Counted from the stretch's first letter, positions 53,263-62,547 are shown. The stretch is 64,000 nt of DNA from Streptomyces sp. NBC_00433 (GCA_036015235.1 CP107926.1:7360001-7424000); one strand, 5' to 3'. Made by a program: numbers and translations. The notes: generated by a model not told the origin, from the sequence alone.

Positions 53263-54258
53263 ATGCTGGAAACCTCCGCACGGCTGCTGCGCCTGCTGTC
53301 GCTGCTCCAGTCCCGCCGCGACTGGAGCGGTCCCGAGCTGGCGGAGCGGCTCGACGTGACCGCCCGCACCGTCCGGCGTGACGTCGAACGGCTGCGGGCG
53401 CTCGGCTACCCGGTGCACGCGGCCCCCGGCACCGCCGGCGGCTACCGGCTGGGCGCCGGCGCCGCGCTGCCGCCGCTGCTGCTCGACGACGAGGAGGCGG
53501 TGGCCGTCGCCCTGTGCCTGCGCACCGGCGCGGGCGGCACCGTCGAGGGCATCGAGGAGACCTCGGTCCGCGCCCTGGCCAAGCTCGAACAGGTGCTGCC
53601 CTCCCGGCTGCGGCACCGCGTCCAGTCGATGCAGGCCGTCACCGTGCAGTCGCGCCGCCCGGGGCCGACGGTCAACCAGCGGGTGCTCACCGCGCTCGGC
53701 GCCGCCTGCCGGGACCGCGAACGGCTGCGCTTCGACTACCTCGACCACGGCGGCGCCGCCAGCCGCCGCACGGTCGAGCCGTACCGCCTGGTGCACCACG
53801 GCCGCCGCTGGTATCTGCTCGCCTACGACGTCGACCGCGACGACTGGCGCACCTTCCGGGTCGACCGCGTCGAGCCCAAGTCCCCCACGGGGCCGCGCTT
53901 CACCCCGCGGGAGCTGCCCGAGGACGCGGCCGCCTACGTCGCGAAGGGCGTCACGTCGCGCGCCTACCGCTACCAGGCGGTGATCGTGCTGCACACCTCC
54001 GCCGACGCGCTCGGGCAGTACAACTGGTCCGGCTTCGGCACCGTCACCGCGCTCGACGACCGCAGCTGCGAACTGCGCACCGGTTTCGAGTCGCTCGACG
54101 CCCTCGCGATGTACGCCGGCATGCTCGGCGTGCCCTTCGAGGTCAGGGAGCCGCCCGAACTGGCCGACCACCTGCGGGCGGTGGCCGCCCGGCTGTCCCG
54201 GGCGGCCGACAGCGCGGCGGAGGGCGCGGGAACGGCCGTCAGTCCAGCGGACCGCTGA
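53263..54258 (+). CDS. HTH-WYL transcriptional regulator
   Basis: A 331-residue regulator. The N-terminal HTH_11 domain (ARLLRLLSLLQSRRDWSGPE, ELAERLDVTARTVRRDVERL) is followed by a WYL domain (RLRFDYLDHGGAA, HGRRWYLLAYDVDRDDWRTF, RVDRVEPKSP) that may sense nucleic acid or small ligands, and a WCX tail. ATG 53263 has only a weak ribosome site. Its last 20 bases overlap the convergent PPOX gene. Confidence 0.92.
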   Translation: MLETSARLLRLLSLLQSRRDWSGPELAERLDVTARTVRRDVERLRALGYPVHAAPGTAGGYRLGAGAALPPLLLDDEEAVAVALCLRTGAGGTVEGIEETSVRALAKLEQVLPSRLRHRVQSMQAVTVQSRRPGPTVNQRVLTALGAACRDRERLRFDYLDHGGAASRRTVEPYRLVHHGRRWYLLAYDVDRDDWRTFRVDRVEPKSPTGPRFTPRELPEDAAAYVAKGVTSRAYRYQAVIVLHTSADALGQYNWSGFGTVTALDDRSCELRTGFESLDALAMYAGMLGVPFEVREPPELADHLRAVAARLSRAADSAAEGAGTAVSPADR

Positions 54259-54700
54259 TCGACCCGAGCGCCCCCATCCCGTACGCCCGGTTCGCGCGCA
54301 GGCTGATCACCAGCCGCTTGTCGGAGACCATCGCGGCACGGTATTCGTCCCAGTCCGGGTGCTCGCCGGCGATCGCCCGGTAGACGTCGACCAGCTCCTC
54401 GACGGTCGCGTCGTGCGGGTCCGCGGCCACCGGGGTCACCTCGGCGTCGCCCTCGGCGACCAGGTACGTGCCCAGGTCGGGGGTGGCGACGTAGAAGCTG
54501 GCCCGCGGGTCCCGGCGCAGGTTGCGGGTCTTGGCGCGGTCGTCGGTCGCCGAGATCCGGATGGTCCGGGTGGCGTCGTCGAAGGTGAACGACACGTTGG
54601 ACAGCTGCGGCCTGCCGTCCTTCTTGAGGGTGACGAGCACTCCGGTGTGCTGCTTGCGCAGCAGGTCGAGCAGCGAGTCGGTGGCGGGGTCCTGGCTCAA
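54239..54700 (-). CDS. PPOX-class F420-dependent oxidoreductase
   Basis: A 153-residue split-barrel flavin/deazaflavin protein. SQDPATDSLLDLLRKQHTGV opens, then LVTLKKDGRPQLSNVSFTFD and RASFYVATPDLGTYLVAEGD, ending MVSDKRLVISLRANRAYGMG. The family uses reduced F420. TTG 54700 has AGGAG 6 bases upstream and overlaps the ArsR-type gene by four bases, so the two are coupled. Confidence 0.92.
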   Translation of the reverse strand: MSQDPATDSLLDLLRKQHTGVLVTLKKDGRPQLSNVSFTFDDATRTIRISATDDRAKTRNLRRDPRASFYVATPDLGTYLVAEGDAEVTPVAADPHDATVEELVDVYRAIAGEHPDWDEYRAAMVSDKRLVISLRANRAYGMGALGSISGPLD

Positions 54701-55329
54701 GGTCGCTCCTGGGGGTCGTTCGGTACGGGCTTGTCCGGTGCGGGTGCCCGCGGTCCGGGTCCGGCCCCGGTCTCCGCGCCGGGTCGGGCGTCGGGTTCCG
54801 TGGGTCCGGCGTCCGGTCCGGCATCGGGTTCCGCGAGGGGGAACGCCATCACCGTCGCGCCGATTCCGACCGTACCCGGGGCGTGCGGGGCACGGGCGGC
54901 GTCGTGCAACTCGCCGAAGAGCGCGGCCAGCCGGTGCCTGAAGTCCGTCCAGACCTCGGGCGCCACCCACAGCTCCGCGTCCGAGGTGACCCCCGCGGCG
55001 CCGGGGAGCAGGCGGCCCGCCCGGTCCCGCAGGTTGTGGGCCATCGCCTCGGCGATCAGCCGGGCCCCCTCGTGGCGCTGGTCCGACAGCGGGGAGCCGT
55101 GCACCGCCCGGTAGCGGCGCTCCCGCCCGCCCCGGTTGGCCCGCACCTCGGCCAGTTCCACCAGGCCGACCGCGTCGAGGCGGCGCAGGTGCTGGCTGGC
55201 GAGCGCGTGCGAGATGCCCAGCTCGCGGGACAGCTCGGCGGCGGACAGCGGGACGTTCCAGACCAGGGAGACGATACGCAGCCGCACCGGGTGGGCGAGG
55301 GCGCGCAACAGGGGATCGGTGGCGGTCAT
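54697..55329 (-). CDS. ArsR-family transcriptional regulator
   Basis: A 210-residue regulator. The winged-helix core is DPLLRALAHPVRLRIVSLVW and SAAELSRELGISHALASQHL, then RLDAVGLVELAEVRANRGGR. No CxC metal-binding motif is visible, so it is probably not a metal sensor. A Pro/Gly/Asp-rich tail of about 60 residues is disordered. It is divergent from the MFS exporter gene 74 bases away, its likely target. Confidence 0.9.
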   Translation of the reverse strand: MTATDPLLRALAHPVRLRIVSLVWNVPLSAAELSRELGISHALASQHLRRLDAVGLVELAEVRANRGGRERRYRAVHGSPLSDQRHEGARLIAEAMAHNLRDRAGRLLPGAAGVTSDAELWVAPEVWTDFRHRLAALFGELHDAARAPHAPGTVGIGATVMAFPLAEPDAGPDAGPTEPDARPGAETGAGPGPRAPAPDKPVPNDPQERP

Positions 55330-55403
55330 GAGCCCATTACACCGCTCCGGGCGGACGGATGCGGGGATTGTCCGGCAGACCCCCAAGCAATAGGTTGGGA
55401 GTC

Positions 55404-56660
55404 ATGACGGTGCGGAAGGTGCTGCGGGACCGCGGCGCGGCCACGTATCTGGGCGGGATCCTGGTCTCCGGTTTCGGGGACTCGGCGATGACGCTGGCCG
55501 CCGGTGTCTGGGTGAAGACGCTGACCGGGTCGAGCGGCCTGGCCGCCGCGGTCACCGCCTGCGTGTGGGCGCCCACCCTGGTGGGGCCGCTGCTGGGCAC
55601 CGTCGCCGACCGGGTGCGCCGCAGACGGCTGCTGATCGGGGTCAGTGCCGCGCTCGCCCTGCTGCTGCCGGCCCTGCTCGCGGTCCGCTCCGGGCGGGAC
55701 GTCTGGCTGCTCCTGCTCGTGCTCACCGCGGTCGGCGTCGGCTCGGTGCTCATGGACGCCGCCGAGGCGGGGCTGGTCGTCACCGCCGTGCCCCCGGCGC
55801 TGCGCGGCGACTTCAACGGGCTGCGGACGACCGTCAACGAGGCCGTGAAGCTGCTCGCCCCGCTGGCCGGCGCGGGCCTCTTCCTGCACTGGGGCGGCGG
55901 CGCGGTCGCCCTGCTCGACGCGGCCACCTTCGTCCTGGCCGCGCTCGCCTTCACCGCGCTGCGGATCCACGAGGAGCCGCCCGCCCCGCCGGCCGGCGGC
56001 TGGCGCGCGCAGACCGCGGAGGGCGTGCGGGCGCTGCGCGGCAATCCGCTGCTGGTACGGCTGGTGGGCGCGGGGGCCGTCGCCATGCTGCTGTCCGGGA
56101 TCAGCGGCGCCGCGATCTACGAGCTGGCCGACGCCGGCCTGCACCGCCCGCCCGCCTTCGTCGGCGTGCTCTACGCGGTCCAGGGCGCGGGCTCGATCGT
56201 GGCGGGGACCGTGGCGGGCGCCGTCATGCGCCGGCTGCCGGAGCGCGCCTTCGCCGCCGCCGGCCTGCTGCTCTTCACCACGGGCGCCGCCCTGCGCGCG
56301 ATCCCCTCGCTGCCGGTCGTGCTCGCCGGCACCCTGGCGATCGGCGTCGGCCTGCCCTGGGTGATCGTCGCCGTCTTCACCGCCGTGCAGCAGCACACCG
56401 GGCCCGCGCTGGTCGGCCGGGTGGCGGCCGTCGCGGGCACGGTGGTCTTCGGCCCCACCGCGGCTTCCGCGGCGCTGGGCGCTGTCCTGGTCGCCCTGGC
56501 CGACTTCCGGCTGCAGCTCGTCGCGGTCGGAGCGGCCGGCCCGCCGGCGGCCTGGCTCCTGCTCCTGCGCCGCCTGCCCGCCACCCCGACGCCGGAGGCG
56601 CCGCCCGCGGCCCCGGCGCGTACGGCCGGCGTCGACCCGAGCCGTACCGGCACCGGCTGA
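55404..56660 (+). CDS. MFS exporter
   Basis: A 418-residue twelve-helix transporter. Features include YLGGILVSGFGDSAMTLAAG, a motif A region LGTVADRVRRRRLLIGVSAA, VLMDAAEAGLVVTAVPPALR and LLPALLAVRSGRDVWLLLLV. It belongs to the enterobactin-exporter-like/MFS_3 type; the substrate is unknown. GGGAG precedes ATG 55404. It is divergent from the ArsR-PPOX pair, so control by that regulator is likely. Confidence 0.9.
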   Translation: MTVRKVLRDRGAATYLGGILVSGFGDSAMTLAAGVWVKTLTGSSGLAAAVTACVWAPTLVGPLLGTVADRVRRRRLLIGVSAALALLLPALLAVRSGRDVWLLLLVLTAVGVGSVLMDAAEAGLVVTAVPPALRGDFNGLRTTVNEAVKLLAPLAGAGLFLHWGGGAVALLDAATFVLAALAFTALRIHEEPPAPPAGGWRAQTAEGVRALRGNPLLVRLVGAGAVAMLLSGISGAAIYELADAGLHRPPAFVGVLYAVQGAGSIVAGTVAGAVMRRLPERAFAAAGLLLFTTGAALRAIPSLPVVLAGTLAIGVGLPWVIVAVFTAVQQHTGPALVGRVAAVAGTVVFGPTAASAALGAVLVALADFRLQLVAVGAAGPPAAWLLLLRRLPATPTPEAPPAAPARTAGVDPSRTGTG

Positions 56661-56889
56661 CGGCCCGGGGCGTACGACCGGCCGGCCCCGGGCCGTTCCG
56701 GCGGACACGGCCGCCTCGGCTCGTGACGAACGTCATGGCGGCCGGGGCGCCGCGGCCGCCGGCGCCAAGTCCGTTGCCGGGCCGGGCAGATGGCCGGAAA
56801 CCTCTTGATCCGGCCGCCGCTTCTCGCGGCCGGATCGTTCGACACGCGCTCTTTCGGCTCGCTGACCTGGAGCGACCGCGATAAGCTAA

Positions 56890-56905
56890 TCGAACGAACG
56901 TGCGA
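56890..56905. promoter_or_regulatory. SOS (LexA) box before dnaE2
   Basis: TCGAACGAACGTGCGA matches the actinobacterial LexA consensus TCGAACNNNNGTTCGA except for one base. It lies 50 bases upstream of the dnaE2 start and beside ATAAGCTAAT, a plausible -10, so LexA would block initiation until DNA damage. Confidence 0.88.
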
Positions 56906-56955
56906 GGAACGTTTCGGGTGGATGGCTGAAAAGGGGTGGAGTGTGGAGGTGCGGC

Positions 56956-59900
56956 ATGGCGGGCTTCGCCCATCTGCATGTCGCGTCCGGTTACTCCGAG
57001 CGGTACGGCGCCGCGCACCCCGAGCAGCTCGCCGAGCGGGCGGCCCGGCGCGGGATGACGGCGCTGGCGCTGACCGACAGGGACACCGTCACCGGGGCGG
57101 TGCGGTTCGCCGAGGCGTGCGCGGGGGCGGGGGTGCGGCCGGTCTTCGGGATCGACCTCGCCGTGGCCGCGCTCGTGCCGCCGCCCCCGGCCCAGCGGCA
57201 GCGGACCCCCGCAAGGGGCGGCGCCCACGTGGCGGAGCCGCCGCTGCGGTTCGTGCTGCTGGCCAGGGACAAGGAGGGCTGGGCGCGGCTGTGCCGGATC
57301 ACCAGCGCCGCCCATGTGGGCACCGCGAGCCGGGCCGCCCCCGTACAGGTGTCGTGGGACGCGCTGCGCGAGCACGCCGGCCAGGGGCTGATCGCGCTGC
57401 TCGGGCCGCTCTCGGAGCCGGTGCGGGCGCTGGCGGCCGGACGGGAGGACGTCGCGGTGAAGCTGCTGCGGCCGTGGCAGGAGCTGTTCGGCGAGGACCT
57501 GCGCCTTGAGGCGGTCGTCCACGGCCGCCCCGGCACCGGCCCCGGCTCCCTGCGGCTGGCCGCCAGGACCCTCGCGCTCGCCGACCGGGCCCGTACGACC
57601 GCGGTCCTGGCCAACGCCGTCCGCTATGCCGACCCCGAGCAGCACCGGCTCGCCGACGTCCTCGACGCCGCCCGGCTGCTGCGGCCCATCGACGGGCGCC
57701 GGCTGGACGGCGGGCAGCGCTGGCTCAAGGGCGGGGAGGAGATGGCACGCGTCGCGCAGGAGATCGCCGAATGCGCGGGGAAGGGGCCGCGCCGGGCCGG
57801 GCGGCTGCTCGCCGACACCGCCGCCACCGCGGCCGCCTGCCGGCTGTCCCCCCGGGACATCGGCCTGGGCACCCGGCACTTCCCCGAGGCGGAGACCGTC
57901 GGAGCCGGCCGGGGCGGCGTGGCCGAAGCGCTGCGGGAGAAGTCGGCGGCAGGCCTGGTCCGGCGCGGACTGCACCACGACCGTGCCGCACGCGAGCGGA
58001 TGGCGGAGGAGCTGGACATCATCACCCGGATGGGTTTCGACGCGTACTTCCTCGCCGTCGGCCAGGTGGTCGCCGACATCAGGGAGCTGGGCATCCGCGT
58101 CGCGGCCCGCGGCTCGGGCGCGGGGTCGATGGTCTGCCACGCGCTGGGCATCGCCACGGCCAACCCGCTCGACCACCGCCTGCTGTTCGAGCGCTTCATG
58201 AGCCTGCGGCGCGACTCGCTGCCCGACATCGACATCGACGTGGAGTCCGCGCGCAGGCTGGAGTGCTACGACGTGATCTTCCACCGGTTCGGCCACGAGC
58301 GGGTCGCGGTCACCGCGATGCCCGAGACCTACCGGGCCCGCAGGGCGCTGCGCGACACCGGCCTCGCGCTCGGCATCCCCCCGGCGGAGGTGGACCGCAT
58401 CGCCAAGAGCTTCCCGCACGTGCGGGCGTCCGACATCACCAGCGCGCTGGCCGAACTGCCCGAATTGCGCGGGCTCGCCGCCGAGGCGCCCCGGTACGGG
58501 CCGCTGTGGGAGCTGGCCGAAGGGCTCGACTCGCTGGTGCACGGCATGGCCATGCACCCCTGCGGGGTCATCATCAGCGACGCGACGCTGCTCGACCGCC
58601 TCCCGGTGCAGCCGACCCCGCAGGGCGACTACCCGATGGTGATGGCGGCGAAGGAGGAGGTCGAGGCGCTGGGCAACATCAAGCTGGACGTGCTCGCGGT
58701 GCGGATGCAGTCCGCGATGGCCCACGCCGTCGCCGAGATCGAACGGGCCACCGGCGACCGTATCGACCTGGACGACCCGGGGCAGGTCCCGCTGGACGAC
58801 GTCTTCGCCTTCAAGCTCATCCAGCAGAGCCAGACGATCGGCATGTTCCAGCTGGAGTCGCCGGGACAGCAGGACCTGCTGTCCCGGCTGCAGCCGCGGG
58901 ACGTGCAGGACGTCATCGCCGACATCAGCCTCTTCCGCCCCGGCCCGGTCCAGGGCGGCATGCCCGAGCGGTACATCGCCGCCCGGCACGGCGGCGACCC
59001 GCACTACGCCCACGAGGACCTGGAGCCGGTGCTCGCCGACACCTACGGCGTGACGATCTGGCACGAGCAGGTCATCGAGACGATCAGCGTCCTGACCGGC
59101 TGCGACCTGGCGATGGCCGAGATCGCCCGGCGGGCGCTGGGGGACGGCGAGCGGCTGCCGAGGATCAGGGACTGGTTCCACCGCGAGGCGGCCGCCCGCG
59201 GCTACACCCCCGAGGTCCGCGACCGGGTCTGGACGAGCGTCGAGGCCTTCGGCGCCTACGGCTTCTGCCGGGCGCACGCCGTCGCCTTCGCCGTGCCCGC
59301 CCTCCAGTCGGCCTGGCTGAAAGCGCACTTCCCGGCCTTCCTGCTGGCGGGGCTGCTGGAGCACGATCCGGGGATGTGGCCCAAGCGGGTCATCGTCTCC
59401 GACGCCCGGCGCCGCGGGGTCCAGGTCCTGCCGGTCGACGTCAACCACTCGACGGCGGAGCACACCGTGGAGCGGGCCGACGGGGACCGGTGGGGAGTAC
59501 GGCTCGCGCTGTCCGGGGTGCACGGGATCGGCGCGGACGAGTGCGCGCGGATCGCCGCGGGCCGGCCCTACGGATCGCTGTCGGACTTCTGGCAGCGGGC
59601 ACACCCCAGCCGGCCGGTCGCCGAACGCCTCGCCGGGATCGGCGCCCTGCGCGGGCTGCACGACGGCCGGCTGACCCGGCGGGACCTGCTGCTCCAGATC
59701 GCCGAACTCCACCGGCAGTCCCGGGTCCGCACCGCGGGCAAGGGCCAACTGCCCATCGAGGCGGGCGCGGTCGGCGGGGCGGACCCGAGCGGCCTGCCGG
59801 AGATGACCGGGCGGGAAGCCCTCGACGCGGAGCTGGGCACCCTGGGCATCGACGTCTCCAGGCACCTGATGGAGCACCACCACCGCCTGCTGCGGGAGAT

Positions 59901-60402
59901 CGGCGCGACCGACGCCGCCCACCTGGCCGACCTGCGGGCCGGACAGCAGGTGCTGGTCGCCGGGGTGCGCGCCTCGACCCAGACCCCGCCGATCGCCAGC
60001 GGCAAGCGCGTCATCTTCGTCACGCTGGAGGACGGTTCCGGGATGGTGGACCTGGCGTTCTTCGAGGACTCCCACGAGGCCTGCGCGCACACGGTCTTCC
60101 ACTCCGGGCTGCTGCTGGTCCGCGGCACGGTCCAGGTCCGCGGCACCCGGCGCACCGTCGTCGGCACCATGGCCTGGGACCTGGAGCGGATCGCCGCCGC
60201 CCGGCGCGACAACGGCCCCGAGGCGGCCCTCGCGCTGCTCGGCGCGGACAGCCCGCAGCCCACCCCCGCGCAGCCGCGGCGCACCCTCGCCGACGGCACG
60301 GCGGGCGCCCGGCTGCACCCCTACGCCGACCTGCAGCCCGCCGGCAGCCGCTCGGCCGACCTGCGCAAGCTCGGCCACCGCAGCCCGGGGAGCGCGGGAT
60401 GA
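56956..60402 (+). CDS. dnaE2: Error-prone DNA polymerase DnaE2
   Basis: A 1148-residue DNA polymerase III alpha-type enzyme for translesion synthesis. The N-terminal PHP domain (FAHLHVASGYSERYGAAHPE, LALTDRDTVTGAVRFAEA) is followed by the polymerase palm with AARGSGAGSMVCHALGIA and the catalytic PDIDIDVES acids, FMSLRRDSLPD, and GAYGFCRAHAVAFAVPALQS. A C-terminal OB fold (RVIFVTLEDGSGMVDLAFFE) follows, ending in the SPGS tail. ATG 56956 has GGAGG 6 bases upstream. It overlaps the Y-family gene by four bases. Confidence 0.96.
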   Translation: MAGFAHLHVASGYSERYGAAHPEQLAERAARRGMTALALTDRDTVTGAVRFAEACAGAGVRPVFGIDLAVAALVPPPPAQRQRTPARGGAHVAEPPLRFVLLARDKEGWARLCRITSAAHVGTASRAAPVQVSWDALREHAGQGLIALLGPLSEPVRALAAGREDVAVKLLRPWQELFGEDLRLEAVVHGRPGTGPGSLRLAARTLALADRARTTAVLANAVRYADPEQHRLADVLDAARLLRPIDGRRLDGGQRWLKGGEEMARVAQEIAECAGKGPRRAGRLLADTAATAAACRLSPRDIGLGTRHFPEAETVGAGRGGVAEALREKSAAGLVRRGLHHDRAARERMAEELDIITRMGFDAYFLAVGQVVADIRELGIRVAARGSGAGSMVCHALGIATANPLDHRLLFERFMSLRRDSLPDIDIDVESARRLECYDVIFHRFGHERVAVTAMPETYRARRALRDTGLALGIPPAEVDRIAKSFPHVRASDITSALAELPELRGLAAEAPRYGPLWELAEGLDSLVHGMAMHPCGVIISDATLLDRLPVQPTPQGDYPMVMAAKEEVEALGNIKLDVLAVRMQSAMAHAVAEIERATGDRIDLDDPGQVPLDDVFAFKLIQQSQTIGMFQLESPGQQDLLSRLQPRDVQDVIADISLFRPGPVQGGMPERYIAARHGGDPHYAHEDLEPVLADTYGVTIWHEQVIETISVLTGCDLAMAEIARRALGDGERLPRIRDWFHREAAARGYTPEVRDRVWTSVEAFGAYGFCRAHAVAFAVPALQSAWLKAHFPAFLLAGLLEHDPGMWPKRVIVSDARRRGVQVLPVDVNHSTAEHTVERADGDRWGVRLALSGVHGIGADECARIAAGRPYGSLSDFWQRAHPSRPVAERLAGIGALRGLHDGRLTRRDLLLQIAELHRQSRVRTAGKGQLPIEAGAVGGADPSGLPEMTGREALDAELGTLGIDVSRHLMEHHHRLLREIGATDAAHLADLRAGQQVLVAGVRASTQTPPIASGKRVIFVTLEDGSGMVDLAFFEDSHEACAHTVFHSGLLLVRGTVQVRGTRRTVVGTMAWDLERIAAARRDNGPEAALALLGADSPQPTPAQPRRTLADGTAGARLHPYADLQPAGSRSADLRKLGHRSPGSAG

Positions 60403-61415
60403 GGACGCGCCACATCGCCCATCTGCACCTGCACGGCGACCTCGGCGAAGAGCGGTACGCGGACGTGCTCGACCTGCTGGCCGGCATCACCCCGCACGTC
60501 CAGGCCTTCCCGCCCGACGCCGTCCAGCTCGACCTGACCTCGGCGCTGCGGTACTTCGACCGCGACGCCTACGGCCTGGTCCAGATGGCGAAGCTCAGGC
60601 TCATGGGCCTGTACGGCATCGAGAGCAGCGTGGGCCTGGCCGGCAACCGCATGCTCGCCGCCATGGCGGCAGCGGTGTCGGAGCCCGGACACACCACGCG
60701 GATCCCCCACGGCCAGGCCGCCACGGACGCCTGGCTGCGGCACCGGCCGGTGACCGCGCTGCCCGGCGTCGGCCGGGTGACCGCCGCCACCCTCGGCAAA
60801 TACGGCCTGCACACCATCGGCCACGTCGCCGACCTCCCCGCCGCGACCCTCCAACGCCTGCTCGGCGCCGGCCCGGCCCGCCTCCTGGCCGACCGGGCCC
60901 GGGGCCGCGACCCCCGCCCGGTCACCCCGCAGGCTCCCGCGGCCCGCATGACCGCGGACCTCGTCCTCGACCGCGACTGCCTCGACCCCGTGCGGCACCA
61001 CCGCGCCGTACTCGGGCTCGCCGAGGAAGTCGGCCGCAGGCTGCGGACCGAGGCCCAGACCACCGGCCGGCTCACGCTCACCCTCCGCTACGCCGACCAG
61101 AGCGCCACGGCCCGGACCCGCGCACTGCCCGAACTCACGGCACACTCGCCCCTGCTGGCCGCCACCGCCCTGGGCCTCCTGGCCTCCCTCGGCCTGCAAC
61201 GCGCCCGGGTCCGCGGCTACGCGCTGACCGCCGACCGCCTGCGGCCCGCCGCCGACGCCACCCGCCAGCTCAGCCTCGACCCCGCCGACACCCGCGCCCA
61301 CGCCGCCGAAGCCGCCGCCGACCGCGCCCGCCGCCGCTTCGGCCCGTACGCGGTGAGCCCGGCGACCCTGGCCGCCGGCGGACAGCGGGCCGAGGACCGG
61401 GAAAGCACGAGGTGA
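60399..61415 (+). CDS. Y-family polymerase-like protein, ImuB-type partner of DnaE2
   Basis: A 338-residue protein with the DinB/ImuB fold: helix-hairpin-helix region LPGVGRVTAATLGKYGLHTI and little-finger domain. The catalytic positions are changed. The first motif, normally a Asp-x-Asp start of the palm, reads IAHLHLHGDLG, and the Ser-x-Asp-Glu motif is replaced by VQLDLTSALRYF, so two of three acids appear missing. That fits an inactive ImuB-like adaptor delivering DnaE2 to the clamp; a beta-clamp motif may be the QLSLD near the C-terminus. ATG 60399 overlaps the dnaE2 stop. Confidence 0.87.
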   Translation: MRTRHIAHLHLHGDLGEERYADVLDLLAGITPHVQAFPPDAVQLDLTSALRYFDRDAYGLVQMAKLRLMGLYGIESSVGLAGNRMLAAMAAAVSEPGHTTRIPHGQAATDAWLRHRPVTALPGVGRVTAATLGKYGLHTIGHVADLPAATLQRLLGAGPARLLADRARGRDPRPVTPQAPAARMTADLVLDRDCLDPVRHHRAVLGLAEEVGRRLRTEAQTTGRLTLTLRYADQSATARTRALPELTAHSPLLAATALGLLASLGLQRARVRGYALTADRLRPAADATRQLSLDPADTRAHAAEAAADRARRRFGPYAVSPATLAAGGQRAEDRESTR

Positions 61416-61498
61416 CCGCCGGGGAGACGGTGCGCCCGGGGCGAGCGGCCCCCACCGACCCGGCAGGCTTCCGCCGGGTCGCCGGGAACCTCCCCGGG

Positions 61499-61525
61499 GG
61501 CGGTGGCGCGAGCCGCCGATTTTTT
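61499..61525 (+). terminator. Intrinsic terminator after the dnaE2 operon
   Basis: GGCGGT-GGCGCGA-GCCGCC, a 6-bp stem, is followed after GA by six T. It lies about 85 bases beyond the ImuB-like gene and separates it from the lipase promoter region. Confidence 0.8.
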
Positions 61526-61567
61526 ACCCGCGCGTAGCTATCCCTCACTTCCTACTCGTGCGTAACT
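61525..61567 (+). promoter_or_regulatory. Direct repeats before the lipase gene
   Basis: TACCCGCGCGTAGCT (61525-61539) and TACTCGTGCGTAACT (61553-61567) are 28 bases apart and share TAC-CG-GCGTA-CT. Each is also partly palindromic (TAC...GTA). Followed by CTTGCC-N8-GGCAAG (61566-61585), an inverted repeat. They look like activator or repressor sites; the regulator is unknown. Confidence 0.5.
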
Positions 61568-61587
61568 TGCCATGGGCCCGGCAAGTC

Positions 61588-61603
61588 TGTGATCCGGATC
61601 ACA
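61588..61603. promoter_or_regulatory. Perfect CRP-type palindrome before the lipase gene
   Basis: TGTGATCCGGATCACA is an exact 16-base palindrome and fits the CRP half-site rule TGTGA-N6-TCACA without mismatch. It lies 44 bases before the lipase ATG. Streptomyces has a CRP protein binding a looser GTG-N8-CAC motif, so cAMP-CRP or a relative is the likely binder (inference). Confidence 0.75.
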
Positions 61604-61646
61604 AGGCGAAATGTACCCTCATGTCTCTGACCTGCGAGGAGTTCCT

Positions 61647-62501
61647 ATGAAGCTGCCCTGGTGCCGGTTCCTGGCCGCGCTTTCCCTCACGGCGGCGGCG
61701 GTACTGGTCCCCACTGCCGCCGCGTCCGCCGGCCCGGCGCCGTCCAGCGGCTGGAACGACTTCTCCTGCCGCCCCTCGGCGCAACACCCCCGCCCCGTCG
61801 TCCTGGTGCACGGCACCTTCGCCAACGGCACCGACAACTGGCTGGTCCTCGCCCCCTACCTGGTCGATCGCGGCTACTGCGTCTACTCCTTCGACTACGG
61901 CATGCTGCCCGGCGAGAACCTGATCGGCGGCCTCGGGCCGATCGCCGACTCCGCCCGGCAGCTCTCCGCCTTCACCGACCGGGTGCTCGCCGCGACACAC
62001 GCCCCCGAGGCCGACCTCGTCGGCCACTCCCAGGGCGGCATGATGCCGAACTACTACCTGAAATTCCTCGGCGGCGCCGCCAAGGTGAACTCCCTGGTCG
62101 CACTGGCCCCGGACAACCACGGCACCACCCTCGACGGCCTGACGAAGCTCCTCCCGTACTTCCCCGGCGCCGCGGAACTCCTCCGGACCGCCACCCCCGG
62201 CCTGGCCGACCAGGTGGCCGGATCCCCCTTCATCCGCGCGCTCAACGCCAACGGCGACACGGTGCCAGGAGTGCACTACACCGTGATCTCGACCATCTAC
62301 GACGAGGTCGTCACGCCGTACACGTCCCAGGCGCTGTCCGGGCCGGACGTCCACAACGTGCTGCTGCAGAACCTGTGCGCGGTCGACGTCTCCGAGCACG
62401 CCGCGATCGGCCTGACCGACCGCATCGCCTTCCACGAGGTGGCCAACGCGCTCGACCCCGCGCACGCGACGACGACGAACTGCCTGTCGGCCTTCAGCTA
62501 G
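61647..62501 (+). CDS. Secreted lipase (alpha/beta hydrolase)
   Basis: A 284-residue exported triacylglycerol lipase of the LipA/EstA class 2 type. The signal peptide MKLPWCRFLAALSLTAAAVL (to ASA) precedes VVLVHGTFANGTDNWLVLAP (oxyanion hole) and the nucleophile elbow ADLVGHSQGGMMPNYYLKFL with Ser. The acid and His lie in DEVVTPYTSQAL and SEHAAIGL. Cys pairs frame the domain. GAGGAG precedes ATG 61647. From memory it corresponds to the secreted lipase near dnaE2 in S. coelicolor. Confidence 0.94.
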   Translation: MKLPWCRFLAALSLTAAAVLVPTAAASAGPAPSSGWNDFSCRPSAQHPRPVVLVHGTFANGTDNWLVLAPYLVDRGYCVYSFDYGMLPGENLIGGLGPIADSARQLSAFTDRVLAATHAPEADLVGHSQGGMMPNYYLKFLGGAAKVNSLVALAPDNHGTTLDGLTKLLPYFPGAAELLRTATPGLADQVAGSPFIRALNANGDTVPGVHYTVISTIYDEVVTPYTSQALSGPDVHNVLLQNLCAVDVSEHAAIGLTDRIAFHEVANALDPAHATTTNCLSAFS

Positions 62502-62547
62502 GGTCTGGCCGACGAGCGCTGTCAGTGCCCGGTGGCAGGCTGCTCCC

